From Conus ventricosus (lineage: Eukaryota; Mollusca; Gastropoda; Neogastropoda; Conidae): DNA of 64,000 nucleotides. A program made the translations under genes and the position numbers. The notes below the pieces were generated by a model that had not been told where the DNA came from, ran no database searches, and worked only from the letters and a program-made list of their open reading frames with translations. Of this stretch, positions 20,936 through 32,950 are shown one piece after another; the stretch's first letter is position 1; each line of letters begins with the position of its first letter. The DNA lies in the NCBI GenBank assembly GCA_018398815.1, contig CM031595.1, forward strand, positions 139,034,559-139,098,558, written 5' to 3'.

Positions 20936-22978
20936 TCAGTAGAAGAGTCTACATTTTCTGAAAAGAACAGTGCATGACTTTACAAATTCTTTTTCAGAAA
21001 GGAGCTTGTCCACGTGTTCTGGGTTCAGGGTAGCCCTTTGGCTGGTCAGAATGTCCCCAGCTGTCGAAAACACCCTCTCAGACGGCACGCTCGTGGCCGG
21101 GATGGCGAGGTAAATCCTTGCCGCCCTAGCCAACAAAGGGAAGCGGTACTCATTCTGTTTCCACCACAAGAGTGGGTTCTCCGCCATGCCAATAGATTTC
21201 TCCTCTCGATACTTCTGGACTTCTTCAGCTCTCTGCTGGAAGATGGTCTTGCTTGGCTCGACATGTGTGACGAAGACATCTGCCAGGAGGGAATCAAGCA
21301 GGCACGCTCCTTTGCTCTCGTACTTCCGTTTGTCCTCGGGTCTCTCTGTCTTCACGAAATGCTCTTCTTGGATCTCCTCAAGCACCTCAACATCATGGGC
21401 ATGCTCATCAAGAGCTGGCAGACTGGGGGTGGTTGAAGTTCCAGGTTCTGCTGAAGTTCCTGTTCTGCCTTAACTGCTTCGACGGTCTTGGGTTTTGTGT
21501 GCAAGCTCACTGTGACGTCAGTGAGTTTGTGGAAGATGCCATCGCGTTGTTCTGGTGCCATATAGGAGAAAGACTTGAAGCGAGGGTCCAAGGCTGAAAT
21601 CATCTGCAGCATCTCTCTCTGTTCTGCATACCGGCCCTCCAGATCTGCTGCCATGACAGCCTTCATTTGCTGGACGGACATGGAGTCGTCTGGCTTTGAG
21701 CGAAGATGTCCTTTCTCGCCAAGCAGACTCTCAAGAAGGGGCATGATCACAGATGAAGTTGGCATCTCCTCCGTGCACATGAAAGTTGTGATGTCCTTCA
21801 GGGGTTTCAGGAAAGATTGAAGTTCTTGTGCGGCGGCGGCCTCCTCGTCATTCAGACTCGTGATGTCACGCTCTTTGAGATAGCTCAGTTCTTTGGAGCG
21901 AATCACAGCGACGACAGCATCCTGCAGGTACAGAAATCGTGACAGCATGTCAAAGGCGGAGTTCCACCTGGTGCAAACGTCAACCTTCAGCTTTTTTGCC
22001 TTCAGTTGAAGCAACTCTGCCTTTGCATGGAGGACGTTGGAAGCCAAATGACTCCTGTGAAAGAAGGTAGATATCCGCCTGATTCTACTCAATATGGCTG
22101 CGGTTCCATCCACCTTGAGCGCCTTCTGAACTGCAAGGTTGAGTGTGTGTGCAAAGCATCCCAAGTGCATATGGCATATCAGCAGCTTTCCAGCCTTGAC
22201 CATGTTTGAGGCGTTGTCGGACACAAGCGTGAGACCCAGCACACCCGGCAGTTTCCATTCTTTGATTGCTTCTGTGATGACCCTGGTGATGTTTTCAGCT
22301 GTATGGCTCTCAGGCATTGGTCTTGTTTGCAGCACATAGTTCACCATCTGCCAATCAACCACCAACACAGCAGTGACAGTGACGTAGGAGTCTGTTGCTC
22401 TCGAGGTCCATCCATCTGTAGTCAAACTTACTTGTTCGGATTTCTGAAGGTCAGCAATCACCGTGGCTTTCATGTTTTGTACATCTCAGGGATAGCCAGC
22501 TCTGAAAAGTGGTTACGAGAAGGAACCTGGTAACGATCGTCGAGCGTTTCAATCAGGGTTCGGAAGTGCTTGCTTTCCACCAACTTGTAAGGTCGCAAAT
22601 CTTTGACGAGAAACAGCGCAATTTGGTTTGTGATGGCCTTTGCACAAAGAGAATTTGTAGGATACTTTGTTTTTTTCGCCTGGGACTGAAAAGCTCCCGC
22701 AAGGGTCTGCTGGTGCTGTTGTTTCTTTGGTGGCTGCTCACTTTGTGAGCTTGAGGTTTCCGTCTGTGTGGTCAGTAACTGTGGATGGTGTCTCCTGATG
22801 TGGGTGTTCATGTTGGAGGTTCCACCAGCAGTTTTTACATCGCCATTGCACGTCAAGCACACCGCCGTATTCTCCACTATGGAACCATCAATTTTTCTTT
22901 TTCAGACTCCAAAAGTGCTTCCAAATAGGGGCTTTTTGCTTTAGCTTTTGCCACTATCATGTACTCGCTTTCAGCCAT
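20936..22978 (-). pseudogene. ZBED-type hAT transposase, frameshifted
   Basis: Starts at the ATG at 22,978 (MAESEYMIVAKAKAKSPYLE); one frameshift near 22,880 precedes the BED zinc finger, where CLTCNGDVKTAGGTSNMNTH followed by IRRHH supplies the C2H2 ligands. A second shift near 22,470 leads to a 373-codon core with the RNase-H-like start DGWTSRATDSYVTVTA and LTLVSDNASNMVKAGK containing a catalytic-type Asp. C-terminal to a third shift near 21,370 is the hATC dimerisation domain with PLLARAARIYLAIPATSVPS followed by ERVFSTAG. The domain order matches vertebrate ZBED4/ZBED6 and their transposon relatives. The catalytic architecture is recognisable, but three breaks make it nonfunctional as written. 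Full length would be about 670 residues, normal for the family. Confidence 0.88.
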
Positions 22979-23050
22979 TGTGCCTTTGTCTACCGTACTT
23001 CACGGAACTGCTTCTTTGTTCTAGGAAAAATGTTTACTTTCGGTTTCTAT

Positions 23051-23151
23051 TCCAATTCCGCGTTAACGTGGTGACAGCCCTGATGTGGCCCCTTGCGGTC
23101 GGCTGGGCTATAAGCAAACATTATCTTATCTTATCTTATCTCCAATTCGCG
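23051..23151 (+). mobile_element. Micro-retroposon (78 bp insert) with ~11 bp target duplication
   Basis: TCCAATTCCGCG (23,051) and TCCAATTCGCG (23,141) flank 78 bp that contain AGCCCTGATGTGGCCCC and GCGGTCGGCTGGGCTATAAG and end in (TTATC)n. It is the longest of the five copies and shows about 13 bp more of the source element's 5' side. Confidence 0.75.
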
Positions 23152-23499
23152 GTATAACCGACCCTTCCCGGACCGTCCCGGGTATACCGTACCGAGAGGC
23201 TTCCGAACCGATATAATCCCGGGTTTATACGGTAATACCGTGCACCTCTAGTCATAGGGGGCTTATTAGGTGGTTTCCTGCATTGTTAGATCAGAACAGG
23301 TGTCACTGAACACCACTGAAGGACTCGGCAGCAGTGCAGTGTCTCCTCTGCTGGTTGCCTCTTGACGACTTGACATTGACTGCTCCCTGTGGAGTGCCTG
23401 CGGCGGGGCCGACCGAGCTGTGGCTGTGGGCAGGTGTCGGAATGAGCGGAGTGGGGGCACTGCCCCTGAGGTCGCGTAGAGGTGGGACAGCAAAAAAAA

Positions 23500-24190
23500 A
23501 AAGGAAAAAAAAAAGAACTTTACATAGTGTATGCATTGATCGCCATTTAGTGAAATGTGTATGATATACATTATGGGTAGGAAAAAAATCATCCTTGACT
23601 GATTGTATAAAAAACTAGCAAAGTGTACATATTAGGTACAAATTCACACACACATTTGAAACAACTGTTCAGTATTGTCCTTTCCCAAACTGTGAGAGCC
23701 ATACTGCAGCTAGCACGTCTCTGTACAGCTGATAGTGAGTGATGAGCATGGTGCAATGCTGCATGTGGATGTGCCTGAAGCCTGAATTCAGGCAAGTTGA
23801 TATAGATCTGGGCAAACCAACGTTGAAGAAAGTGTTGTGTAAGTGGAATCATGCTTTGATGCTGGCATTTCGTATCTTGACATGTGCCATTAGGCTTTCA
23901 GTTTTTGTATGCAGTTTATAAAAGAGGATATATACACATTTCGCTTGCCATGTTCGTAATGCAAGAGTACAATACTGAACACAACTTTGAGCCCAAAATA
24001 GAAAGAGTTTGTAAGAGTTATGATGGAAGCTGCATCATAGTACGGGTCAAAATTAAGCAAAACAGTTCTTTTAGTTACTGTGTATAGGCCAAACTGAGAT
24101 AAACCAGAATTTTATGTATAATACTTTGAAGTCAGTAAATGCTTTAACTGGTGAGATTTCAGTCTAGTGCTTGATCCAGTGAAAAATTAC
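23500..24190. other. Intergenic DNA without recognised genes
   Basis: A/T-rich sequence between the tRNA-headed repeat and the inverted array. No familiar motif or repeat was seen. Confidence 0.5.
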
Positions 24191-24197
24191 TGTTTAC

Positions 24198-27100
24198 AAA
24201 ATCGGAAATGAAATGAGGTAGGGAACAGTAAACGATAAACAGTAAACAAGGGGAGTATGTTTTGCTCCCATAAGGAAACCTAACACAGAGTAACTTTTAT
24301 TCAAGACTGGCACAGCCTTTTAAACTTGAATAAAGTCAGACAAAATACATAGACGAACAATCTAATATGGGGGAAAAACAAGCGCAGGCCAACAACTGAA
24401 CTGTCTGGCAAAGATTGGACTTGAGGGGAGGGAGAGGGGAGTTTGAAGAAGGAGAAACTGGAAAATGAAATTAAAAAAAAAAAAAATGTTACAGATATGA
24501 AACTCACTAGCTGCATAAGGGAACCATCGCAATCCCTTTGAAGGCAGATATATTTGTATTGCCTGCTCCGAGGCCTTTCGCCCGCTGGATCGGGACTCAT
24601 CAGGAGACACGTTGGTTGTGTCTGGCCCCCCCGCGTCAAATAGAGACATACCACAGTCCATAATACTGTGGTGTTCTCACCACCATGGGTGCAAAAAGAA
24701 TCCAATAGCACCCCCAGAGCAGCCCAGCGAAGAGTAGTAATGCAACCAAACGAAAGTGTGGGGAGGAAAAAAAGTTGCTGTAAAACTAAAAGACATTATG
24801 CAAATAATACAAAATGTAGGGGACAGTCTTTGAGCCTACGCCCGAGGATCCACCCAAAGATGCAAGGAGATCAAAAGACAAACACACAGACGGACAGAAA
24901 ACAAATACAAATAACCTCAATTAATCAAAGCAAAATCGGAAATGAAATGAGGTAGGAACAGTAAAACGATAAACGGTAAACAAGTGGGTATGTTTTGCTC
25001 CCATAAGGAAACCTAACACAGAGTAACTTTTATTCAAGACTGGCACAGCCTTTTAAACTTGAATAAAGTCAGACAAATACATAGACGAACAATCTAATAG
25101 TGGGGGGAAAACAAGCGCAGGCCAACAACTGAACTGTCTGGCAAAGATTTGGACTTGAGGGGAGGGGAGAGGGGAGTTTGAAGATGGAGAAACTGGAAAA
25201 TGAAATTTAAAAAAAAAAAAAAAATGGTACAGATATGAAAACTCTTCACTAGCTGCATAAGGGAACCATCGCAATCCCTTTGAAGGCAGATATATTTGTA
25301 TTGCCTGCTCCAAGGCCTTGCCCGCTGGATCGGACTCATCAGAAAGACAACGGCTGGTTGTGTCTGCCTCCCCGGCGTCAAATAGAGACACACCACAGTC
25401 CATAATACTGTGGTGTTCTCACCACCATGGGTGCAAAAAAATCCAATAGCACCACCAGAGCAAGCCAGCGAAGAGTAGTAATGCAACCAACGAAAGTGTG
25501 GGAAGGAAAAAAAGTTGCTGTAAAACTAAAGACATTATGCAAATAATACAAAATGTAGGGACAGTCTTTGAGCCTACACCCAAAGATCCACCCAAAGATG
25601 CAAGGAGATCAAAAGACAAACACACAGACGGACCGAAACAAATACAAATAACCTCAATTTAATCAAAGCAAATCGGAAATGAAATGAGGTAGGGAACATA
25701 AACGATAAACATAAACAAGTGGGTATGTTTTGCTCCCATAAGGAAACCTAACACAGAGTAACTTTTATTCAAGACTGGCACAGCCTTTTGAACTTGATAA
25801 AGTCAGACAAAAATGCATAGACGAACAATCTAATAGTGGGGAAAAACAAGCGCATGCCAACAACTGAACTGTCTGGCAAAGATTTGGACTTGAGGGGAGG
25901 GGAGAGGGGAGTTTGAAGATGGAGAAACTGGAAAATGAATTTAAAAAAAAAAAAAAAAAATGTTACAGATATGAAAACTCTTCACTAGCTGCATAAGGGA
26001 ACCATCGCAATCCTTTTGAAGGCAGATATATTTGTATTGCCTGCTCCGAGCCTTTCACCCGCTGGATCGGGACTCATCAGGGAGACATGGCTGGTTGTGT
26101 CTGCGCTCCCGGCGTCAAATAGAGACACACCACAGTCCATAATACTGTGGTGTTCTCACCACCATGGTGCAAAAAAGAATCCAATAGCACCCCCAGAGCA
26201 GCCAGCGAAGAGTAGTAAATGCAACCAAACGAAAGTGTGGGAGGAAAAAAAGTTGCTGTAAAACTAAAGACATTATCAAATAATACAAAATGTAGGGGAC
26301 AGTCTTTGAGCCTACGCCTGAGGATCCATTCAAAGATGCAAGGGAGATCAAAAGACAAACACACAGACGGACAGAAACAAATACAAATACATTTTCCCAG
26401 TTTCTCCATCTTCAAACTCCCCCTCTCCCCTCCCCTCAAGTCCAAATCTTTGCCAGACAGTTCAGTTGTTGGCCTGCGCTTGTTTTTCCCCCACTATTAG
26501 ATTGTTCGTCTATGTATTTTCTAACTTTATTCAAGTTTAAAAGCTGTGCCAGTCTTGAATAAAAGTTACTCTGTGTTAGGTTTCCTTATGGGAGCAAAAC
26601 ATACCCCACTTGTTTACTGTTTATCGTTTACTGTTCCCTACCTCATTTCATTTCCGATTTGCTTTGATTAAATTGAGGTTATTTGTATTTGTTTCTGTCC
26701 GTCTGTGTGTTTGTCTTTTGATCTCCCTTGCATCTTTGGTGGATCCTCGGGCGTAGGCTCAAAGACTGTCCCCTACATTTTGTATTATTTGCATAATGTC
26801 TTTAGTTTTACAGCAACTTTTTTTCCTCCCCACACTTTCGTTTGGTTGCATTACTACTCTTCGCTGGCTGCTCTGGGGTAAATATTGAATTCTTTTTTGC
26901 ACCCATGTGGTGAGAACACCACAGTATTATGGACTGTGGTGTGTCTCTATTTTACGCCGGGACGCAGACACAACCAGCCGTGTCTCCCTGATGAGTCCCG
27001 ATCCAGCGGCGAAAGGCCTCGGAGCATGCAATACAAATATATCTGCCTTCAAAAGGGATTGCGATGGTTCCCTTATGCAGCTAGTGAAGAGTTTTCATAT

Positions 27101-28115
27101 CTGTAACATTTTTTTTTTTTTTTTAATTTCATTTTCCCAGTTTCTCCATCTTCAAACTCCCCTCTCCCCTCCCCTCAAGTCCAAATCTTTGCCAGACAGT
27201 TCAGTTGTTGGCCTGCGCTGCTTTTCCCCCACTATTAGATTGTTCGTCTATGTATTTTTGCCTGACTTTATTCAAGTTCAAAAGGCGTGCCAGTCTTGAA
27301 TAAAAGTTACTCTGTGTTAGGTTTCCTTATGGAGCAAAACATACCCCACTTGTTTACTGTTTATCGTTTACTGTTCCCTACCTCATTTCATTTCCGATTT
27401 TGCTTTGATTAAATTGAGGTATATTTGTATTGTTTCTGTCTGTCTGTGTGTTTGTCTTTTGATCTCCCTTGCATCTTGGGTGGATCCTCGGCGTAGGCTC
27501 AAAGACTGTCCCCTACATTTTGTATTATTTGCATAATGTCTTTAGTTTTTACAGCAACTTTTTTTCCTCCCCACACTTTCGTTTGGTTGCATTACTACTC
27601 TTCGCTGGGTGCTCTGGGGTGCTATTGGATTCTTTTTGCACCCATGGTGGTGAGAACACCACAGTATTATGGACTGTGGTGTGTCTCTATTTGACGCCGG
27701 AGCGCAGACACAACCAGCCGTGTCTCCCTGATGAGTCCCGATCCAGCGGGCGAAAGGCCTCGGAGCAGGCAATACAAATATATCTGCCTTCAAAAGGATT
27801 GCGATGGTTCCCTTATGCAGCTAGTGAAGAGTTTTCATATCTGTAACTTTTTATTTTTATTTTATTATTTTTTTTTTTATATTTCATTTTCCCAGTTTCT
27901 CCATCTTCAAACTCCCCTCTCCCCTCCCCTCAAGTCCAAATCTTGCCAGACAGTTCAGTTGTTGGCCTGCCTTGTTTTTCCCCCACTATTAGATTGTTTC
28001 GTCTATGTATTTTGTCTGACTTTATTCAAGTTTAAAAGGCTGTGCCAGTCTTGAATAAAAGTTACTCTGTGTTAGGTTTCCTTATGGGAGCAAACCATAC
28101 CCCACTTGTATACTG
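24198..28115. repeat. Array of ~737 bp units: three direct copies, then 2.3 inverted copies
   Basis: Units start with AAATCGGAAATGAAATGAGG near 24,198, 24,932 and 25,669 (periods about 734 and 737 bp). Orientation switches at about 26,390, and inverted units run to 28,115, with repeats of CATTTTCCCAGTTTCTCC at 26,391, 27,131 and 27,885. Each unit has an internal A-run of 12-18, a purine-rich tract (GGGGAGGGGAGAGGGG) and a GC-rich block around CGCTGGATCGGGACTCATC. Copies differ mostly by 1-base indels. Reading frames through the array differ from copy to copy, so coding is unlikely. It looks like a young satellite, or a duplicated transposon body. Confidence 0.85.
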
Positions 28116-28129
28116 TTTACTATTTACAA

Positions 28130-28560
28130 ATCAACAACCCTAAAGCAAAAGATATTATAGATAGCTTGATGGATGCTCTTGGATTGAATGACATAGGAAG
28201 GGATCACAACTGTCTTTGATGAATGACATAGGAAGGATCACAACTGTCTTTGACAGACATGGAGGAGGAATAACTTGCTACAACAAGCCAGAGTATAATT
28301 ATCTCCTTCATTCAGATAATCGTGTAGTTTCTTTTGTTGAACTTGCAGACATTGAATGTGAATACAGGACAGACCATTCCATAATTTTTATGATTAAAGT
28401 TTAATAGAAACAAAGTGTAATATTTTTTTGAAGTTCAATTCATTACTATTAAAAGATAAAGACTATCTATATGAAATCAATGAAGAAAAAGACTGAATAA
28501 AGAAGAATATGCTGCCAGTAAATGTAAGGGAGGCGTTAGATACTAACCTGTGATCCCATA
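28130..28560 (+). pseudogene. LINE endonuclease-region fragment (L1/Tx1-like)
   Basis: Plus-strand peptides include TTVFDRHGGGITCYNKPEYN, then SFVELADIECEYRTDHSIIF. The TDHS-hydrophobic ending is typical of the APE-type endonuclease of non-LTR retrotransposons. The downstream peptide with LLKDKDYLYEIN resembles the linker to reverse transcriptase. A 28-30 bp direct duplication at about 28,190-28,247 breaks the frame. Fragment only. Confidence 0.5.
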
Positions 28561-28564
28561 TACA

Positions 28565-29880
28565 ACTTTCAATTTGTGATTATGTATTCCGGATCTTTTT
28601 GGTGATAAAAATTAGATCAATTACCATTCCTACAAACCATAAAGAAAACAAATTAAGAACAACATGTTTACATTTGTGATGGTGTGGAGAGTAAGGGTGT
28701 GCAGGTGAAGACAGGCAGATAGCAATGCGTAGAAGCCAAGGGACAGCAGCCAGTCAAGAAGACACGGAGGACGCGGTGTAGTTTCTCCCTTTATTTTCTC
28801 CTTCCACGCCAGTCGCTCACATCAGGAACTCTCTGAACCATTCTCACACAACGCTCTACTTTTATAAGAGTGTACCGGGGCGCAGAGCCAGCAACACGGT
28901 ACCAGAGACGAAACGGCCTCGCGAGGCCGGAACCAACAGAATTTTGTGTTTTCTATCCCAGCTTCAGTGTTGTCTGGCTCGCTGTCCGTTCAAACTATTA
29001 ACACATATTTACTATCGATGAAAACCTCAGAACACAAGGAATAAAATGCAGTAAGTCACATTTGACAATTTTGTTCCTGTACTAAATCATTGCTGATTAA
29101 TGTCCCAGAGTGAAGCCACTTTTAACAAGCTTACGTCATATTTTCCTTTATTTCGATGAAAAATACTGAACAGCGTGAAATAATTTTGTAATGAATAAAA
29201 AGCTGGCATCTCGCTCTTTTTATACATATAAATTTCATTATCCAGAATGCCGTCCAAGCGGAGAACTTTGCGTTTAAAGTTTGATAGAAAACAGCTGACT
29301 TTTCACTTCGCCGGGCCTTCGGCGCCTACTTTTGACACAATTTTCAACTGAAAAATACTCTGTTGAAACGGTCTGTTAAATAATAAATTCTACACATTTT
29401 CAGTTGTATTCATAACAGAAATGGAGTCATAAGCAAGATTTCGATCGAGAAGTCCGAATTTCGTAGAATGATAATTTGGATCAAAACTCCGACAATGAAC
29501 GAAGAAGGCGACTTGATCAAGGGAACCGGCGTCATCAGTCATTTCGTATAGTCGCGAGCCTGTGCGGAAAAGATCCTAAGCATGCGATATACGAAATGAG
29601 AGCTCATGGCCATTACTTTTAACATGCATCTTCAGATTCTTCGGTTTTCCTCTTACTTTTTGTAAAATCAAGAATTATTCAATGTTCATTCGACAGACAA
29701 TTGAAAATGGCGCCAAGATTGCTCGTGTGAAATACCAGTTTAGAGAAAATATGGGCTTCTCAGCCCAGTACGGTTGTAATGAATCAAATACATTAATTTT
29801 TGTGACTTTAGCGACGTACACATTAATTAAGATACTTGAGGGAGAAAAAGTGGCAAGTTACACTGTGATTTGGTAAAGTG
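28565..29880. other. Non-coding DNA; possible solo LTR-like block at 28,690-28,960
   Basis: 28,690-28,960 is GC-richer than its surroundings, with TATA-like and AATAAA-like signals on neither strand clear. A solo LTR is only a guess. The rest (29,000-29,880) is AT-rich with a small inverted repeat around CATTTCGTATA (29,541 and 29,588). No genes were recognised. Confidence 0.4.
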
Positions 29881-29899
29881 TCTTTGTGAAGGTATGGCA

Positions 29900-30090
29900 A
29901 GACAAACCAATAAACATGGGAAATTCTAAATGATAAAAAGGAAATTCTAAAAGAACTCCAGGAACTTTATGAACAATTGTACAGAAAGTCAACTGTAGAG
30001 GAACATGAAATTAATGATCTTGTGAAAAATACCCTTCATGTATTGATGACGAAAACATTTCAGAGTGTGAAGTTACTATGGAAAAGGCAA
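29900..30090 (+). pseudogene. LINE reverse-transcriptase N-terminal fragment (L1-like)
   Basis: The peptide KKEILKELQELYEQLYRKST and then EHEINDLV is the linker found before the reverse-transcriptase palm in L1/Tx1-like elements. It is probably the continuation of the fragment at 28,130, now separated by about 1.3 kb. Confidence 0.45.
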
Positions 30091-30189
30091 GTATGGATAC
30101 AGGAATAAGAACAACAACAAAGTCTTGATACAGATGGACTTGCAGCTTACTTTTTATGTGCTTTTGGAATGAAATAAGCAGCTTCATTG

Positions 30190-30775
30190 TAACAGTTGTT
30201 GTGGGTCTGTACCCAAACATCCCTCATGGGGAAGTGTCCACATCCCTTAGATTCTGAAAGACCTTAGATACCAGACGGACAATATCCCCAAACTTTCACT
30301 TTTGACACAGACTGTAGAACATATTTTACAAACAACTACATTGAATTCGACTGAGAGATATTCAGACAAATCCAAGGCACTGCAATGGGCACCCCAGTGG
30401 CCCCAACCATAGCCAATATTTTCATGGGACATCTTGAGAGGCGTCTCCTGTCCAAATCTCCCTGGTGTTTAAGAAACAACTGTTGGCGCAGATTCATAGA
30501 CGACATTCTGATGCTCTGGGAACACGGGGAGGAGAATCTACAATTCCTATGCTGGCTAATATGATAGCATCAAATTCACAGGTCCTTATGGGAGAACCAA
30601 TGTGCCTTACGTTGATGTGAACATGAGCATAAAACATGGACAGATCACCCCAGACCTGTATGTAAAGCCCACAGATGCAAACATGTACCTGCCGTTCCAT
30701 TCCTGCCATCCTCGCCTCTGTACGAGAGGAATCCCCTATGGCCAGTGCCTGCGTATATGTAGGATCTGTTCCCCC
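30190..30775 (+). pseudogene. Penelope-like element reverse-transcriptase fragment
   Basis: Frameshifted plus-strand peptides match conserved blocks of Penelope-like reverse transcriptase. These are LYPNIPHGE at the start; IQGTAMGTPVAPTIANIFMG across 30,370-30,435; RRFIDDILMLWEHG, the catalytic Asp pair block, near 30,490; then VNMSIKHGQITPDLYVKPTD and LPFHSCHPRLCTRGIPYGQC at 30,617-30,750. The GTAMG and FIDD blocks together identify the family. At least three frame breaks are present, and neither the N-terminal part nor a GIY-YIG endonuclease was seen. Confidence 0.75.
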
Positions 30776-30794
30776 AACCACCAGCCTCCACTTC

Positions 30795-30800
<6 letters not shown>

Positions 30801-30834
<34 letters not shown>

Positions 30835-30889
30835 GAGACACACCCGCACGTATGGGGAGAGATAATCGGACAGTGACACACGCGCGCAT

Positions 30890-30943
<54 letters not shown>

Positions 30944-31774
30944 AGCACAGATTGGAATGAGCACCTTTTAGTGCCGTTTTGAAGATCTGTTATGCAATAC
31001 AAACCGTTCAATCTTTGCTCGCATTGTTATCCACCCCATCTCCTCCCCAACTTTACTATGACCACCTACTCTCGCTCATGCAATAAGCAGGGAAGGGAGA
31101 GGATGGGCAAGTGCTTCGAGGTATCTTGTTTTGCTGTGAGCGAGTAGTGATTGGCTATTCACATGCCGTTCACCTCAGTGGTGTTATTCATGTCTGTCGC
31201 CTAGAGATTTTCCGCCAATGCGATTTGATGAATTCATCATACATGACTCGGCTTGATTATTTACTCGGATCTGGAAGTGTGTTACGCCACGAAAAAATGC
31301 AAGAAACCCAGCCACAGTGGATACTGAATTATTGTATCCTTTGCAAGTAATTCTAATGTGAAGTTCAGTTCTTCCGAGGGGCAGTGGACCGCCTCACAGC
31401 AAATGGTCGAATAGGCCGACATACATATCAGACAACGAACATAACAGAACTCATATGTTTGACTGCAGCCTACACCCAGGGACTTGTAGTTCGGTTTTCG
31501 CGTTTTGGCTTGATCTCTGGACAGACAAGACATGACAAAAATCCACACAGCAACAAGCACCGGACATAGTAATAATAATGACAATTTCTACAGCGCCCAT
31601 CCTAACAACGTAGGCTACAGGGCGCTTTACAAGTTTTAACAATTCAACATCTAAAGAATATAAGCACACACACCGCGCGCCACACACACACACGCACGCA
31701 CGCACGCACATACACACAAATTCTGCGTTCACGAGTCATAAACGCACACAGCACACTCGCGCGCGCACACACAT

Positions 31775-31846
<72 letters not shown>

Positions 31847-32161
31847 GAACATAATGTTGCATACATAAACACACTATATGACCGGTGAACAGCTCATTTG
31901 TACACGAGCAAAGTGTGCAAGTGACATGTAGTAATTTAGTGATATTTCAGGTGGTATCCTGCTGCTGGCGTTTGAACAGATACGTTTTAAGTGCAGACTT
32001 GAAAGTCGGGAAGGAGGGGCATGACGTAGATGGAAAGGTAGTAAATTCCAGAGTATTGCCGCAGAAAATGAGAATGCTCTAGAACCTATAACATATAAAC
32101 CTAGAACATATAAATTACTGCAACGCACACGTACACGCGCACGCACACACACACACGCACG

Positions 32162-32235
<74 letters not shown>

Positions 32236-32400
32236 CAGGGGATGGAGAGGTGGGGATGCATGGGAAGAGATGGTGGGAGAGAAAGAGGCTGATAAGAAAC
32301 TCACATGTACGTACATGCACGCACGTACACACAAACACGCGCGCTCACATGCATGCACACACACGTGCGTACGCATACATACACATGCGCACACACACAT
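30801..32400. repeat. CT and CA microsatellite cluster
   Basis: (CT)n at 30,801-30,830; (CA)n at 30,892-30,940, 31,773-31,844 and 32,143-32,240; mixed CA/CG-rich runs at 31,676-31,770 and 32,310-32,400. The DNA between them (30,945-31,670 and 31,850-32,120) shows no gene. Confidence 0.85.
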
Positions 32401-32876
32401 ACTACTCGATCCATTCACTATCCCTACGTGCACTCCCCGATGGGATGCACACTAAAACCTAAGACGCAGGTAGATGTCAATACAGGAGATATCCAGAAGA
32501 CGAAAGGAAAGGCGAGAAAAGGGGGCTGGTGGGGTGGTTTGAACAATAACCACCATCATCATCACCAGCACCACCACCGTGATCGCCATTACCATAAACA
32601 TCACAGTATGAAAACGTCAATAACAATAGGCCTACTGACTACAGTTAAAGACAAAGAAGAGGAATAGGGGAGATAGCGTATCCAGTCATTTAATATAGCA
32701 GTTTATTTTGTAAGAATAGTACTTGTAAACGGCAACACTCGCTTTGGGAATGTACGTAAAAATGTATGTTCTTGATGGTACAATAATAACATACATGTGG
32801 ATAGGCACGAACAATACATCTATCTACAAAATGATAAATGAAAACAACACACACACCACACACACACACACACACA

Positions 32877-32950
32877 CTGATCCGAAAACGAGCAAGCATA
32901 GTTCCCACGCTAAGCAGATAAGGAACTATGCTTGCTCGTTTTCCGATCAG
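32877..32950. repeat. Foldback repeat, 28 bp arms, 17 bp spacer
   Basis: GATCCGAAAACGAGCAAGCA (32,879) recurs inverted as TGCTTGCTCGTTTTCCGATC, next to a CA microsatellite. The arms are nearly identical. Confidence 0.8.

Larger units (their letters stand above)
20321..23250 (-). mobile_element. hAT transposon, ZBED-like, 2.9 kb
   Basis: The terminal inverted repeats are TAGAGCTGTGTACCGT on the left and TAGAGGTGCACGGTATTACC on the right (inverted). The flanking 8 bp GTCAGTAG (20,313) and GTCATAGG (23,251) look like a mutated target duplication. Subterminal CCGGTATACC-type repeats lie near both ends. It carries a minus-strand BED-finger transposase and sits inside the tRNA-headed repeat, so it is younger than that copy. 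A micro-retroposon at 23,063-23,140 later landed in it. Confidence 0.85.
19691..23495 (+). mobile_element. ~0.9 kb tRNA-headed repeat, copy 1 (split by a hAT transposon)
   Basis: The head resembles a tRNA gene: box A TGGCGAAGTGG (19,698-19,708) and box B GGTTCGATTCC (19,742-19,752). The body continues to 20,320, is interrupted by the hAT element, resumes at 23,251 and ends in an A-rich tail near 23,490. The same head-body-tail order occurs inverted at 34,790-35,650, at 45,320-47,375 and, more decayed, at 54,680-55,190. Without inserts the unit is about 850-950 bp, long for a SINE. No reading frame is conserved between copies. Confidence 0.75.

Noticed and set aside
24301..28054. Repeated ORFs of 100-136 codons within the 737 bp array
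   Set aside because: Frames differ between copies because of 1-base indels, both strands are open in places, and the peptides have no recognisable motif.
29240..29610. Possible promoter or exon in an AT-rich stretch with GCCGGGCCTTCGGCGCC
   Set aside because: A single GC hairpin only; no frame, splice site or second copy to support it.
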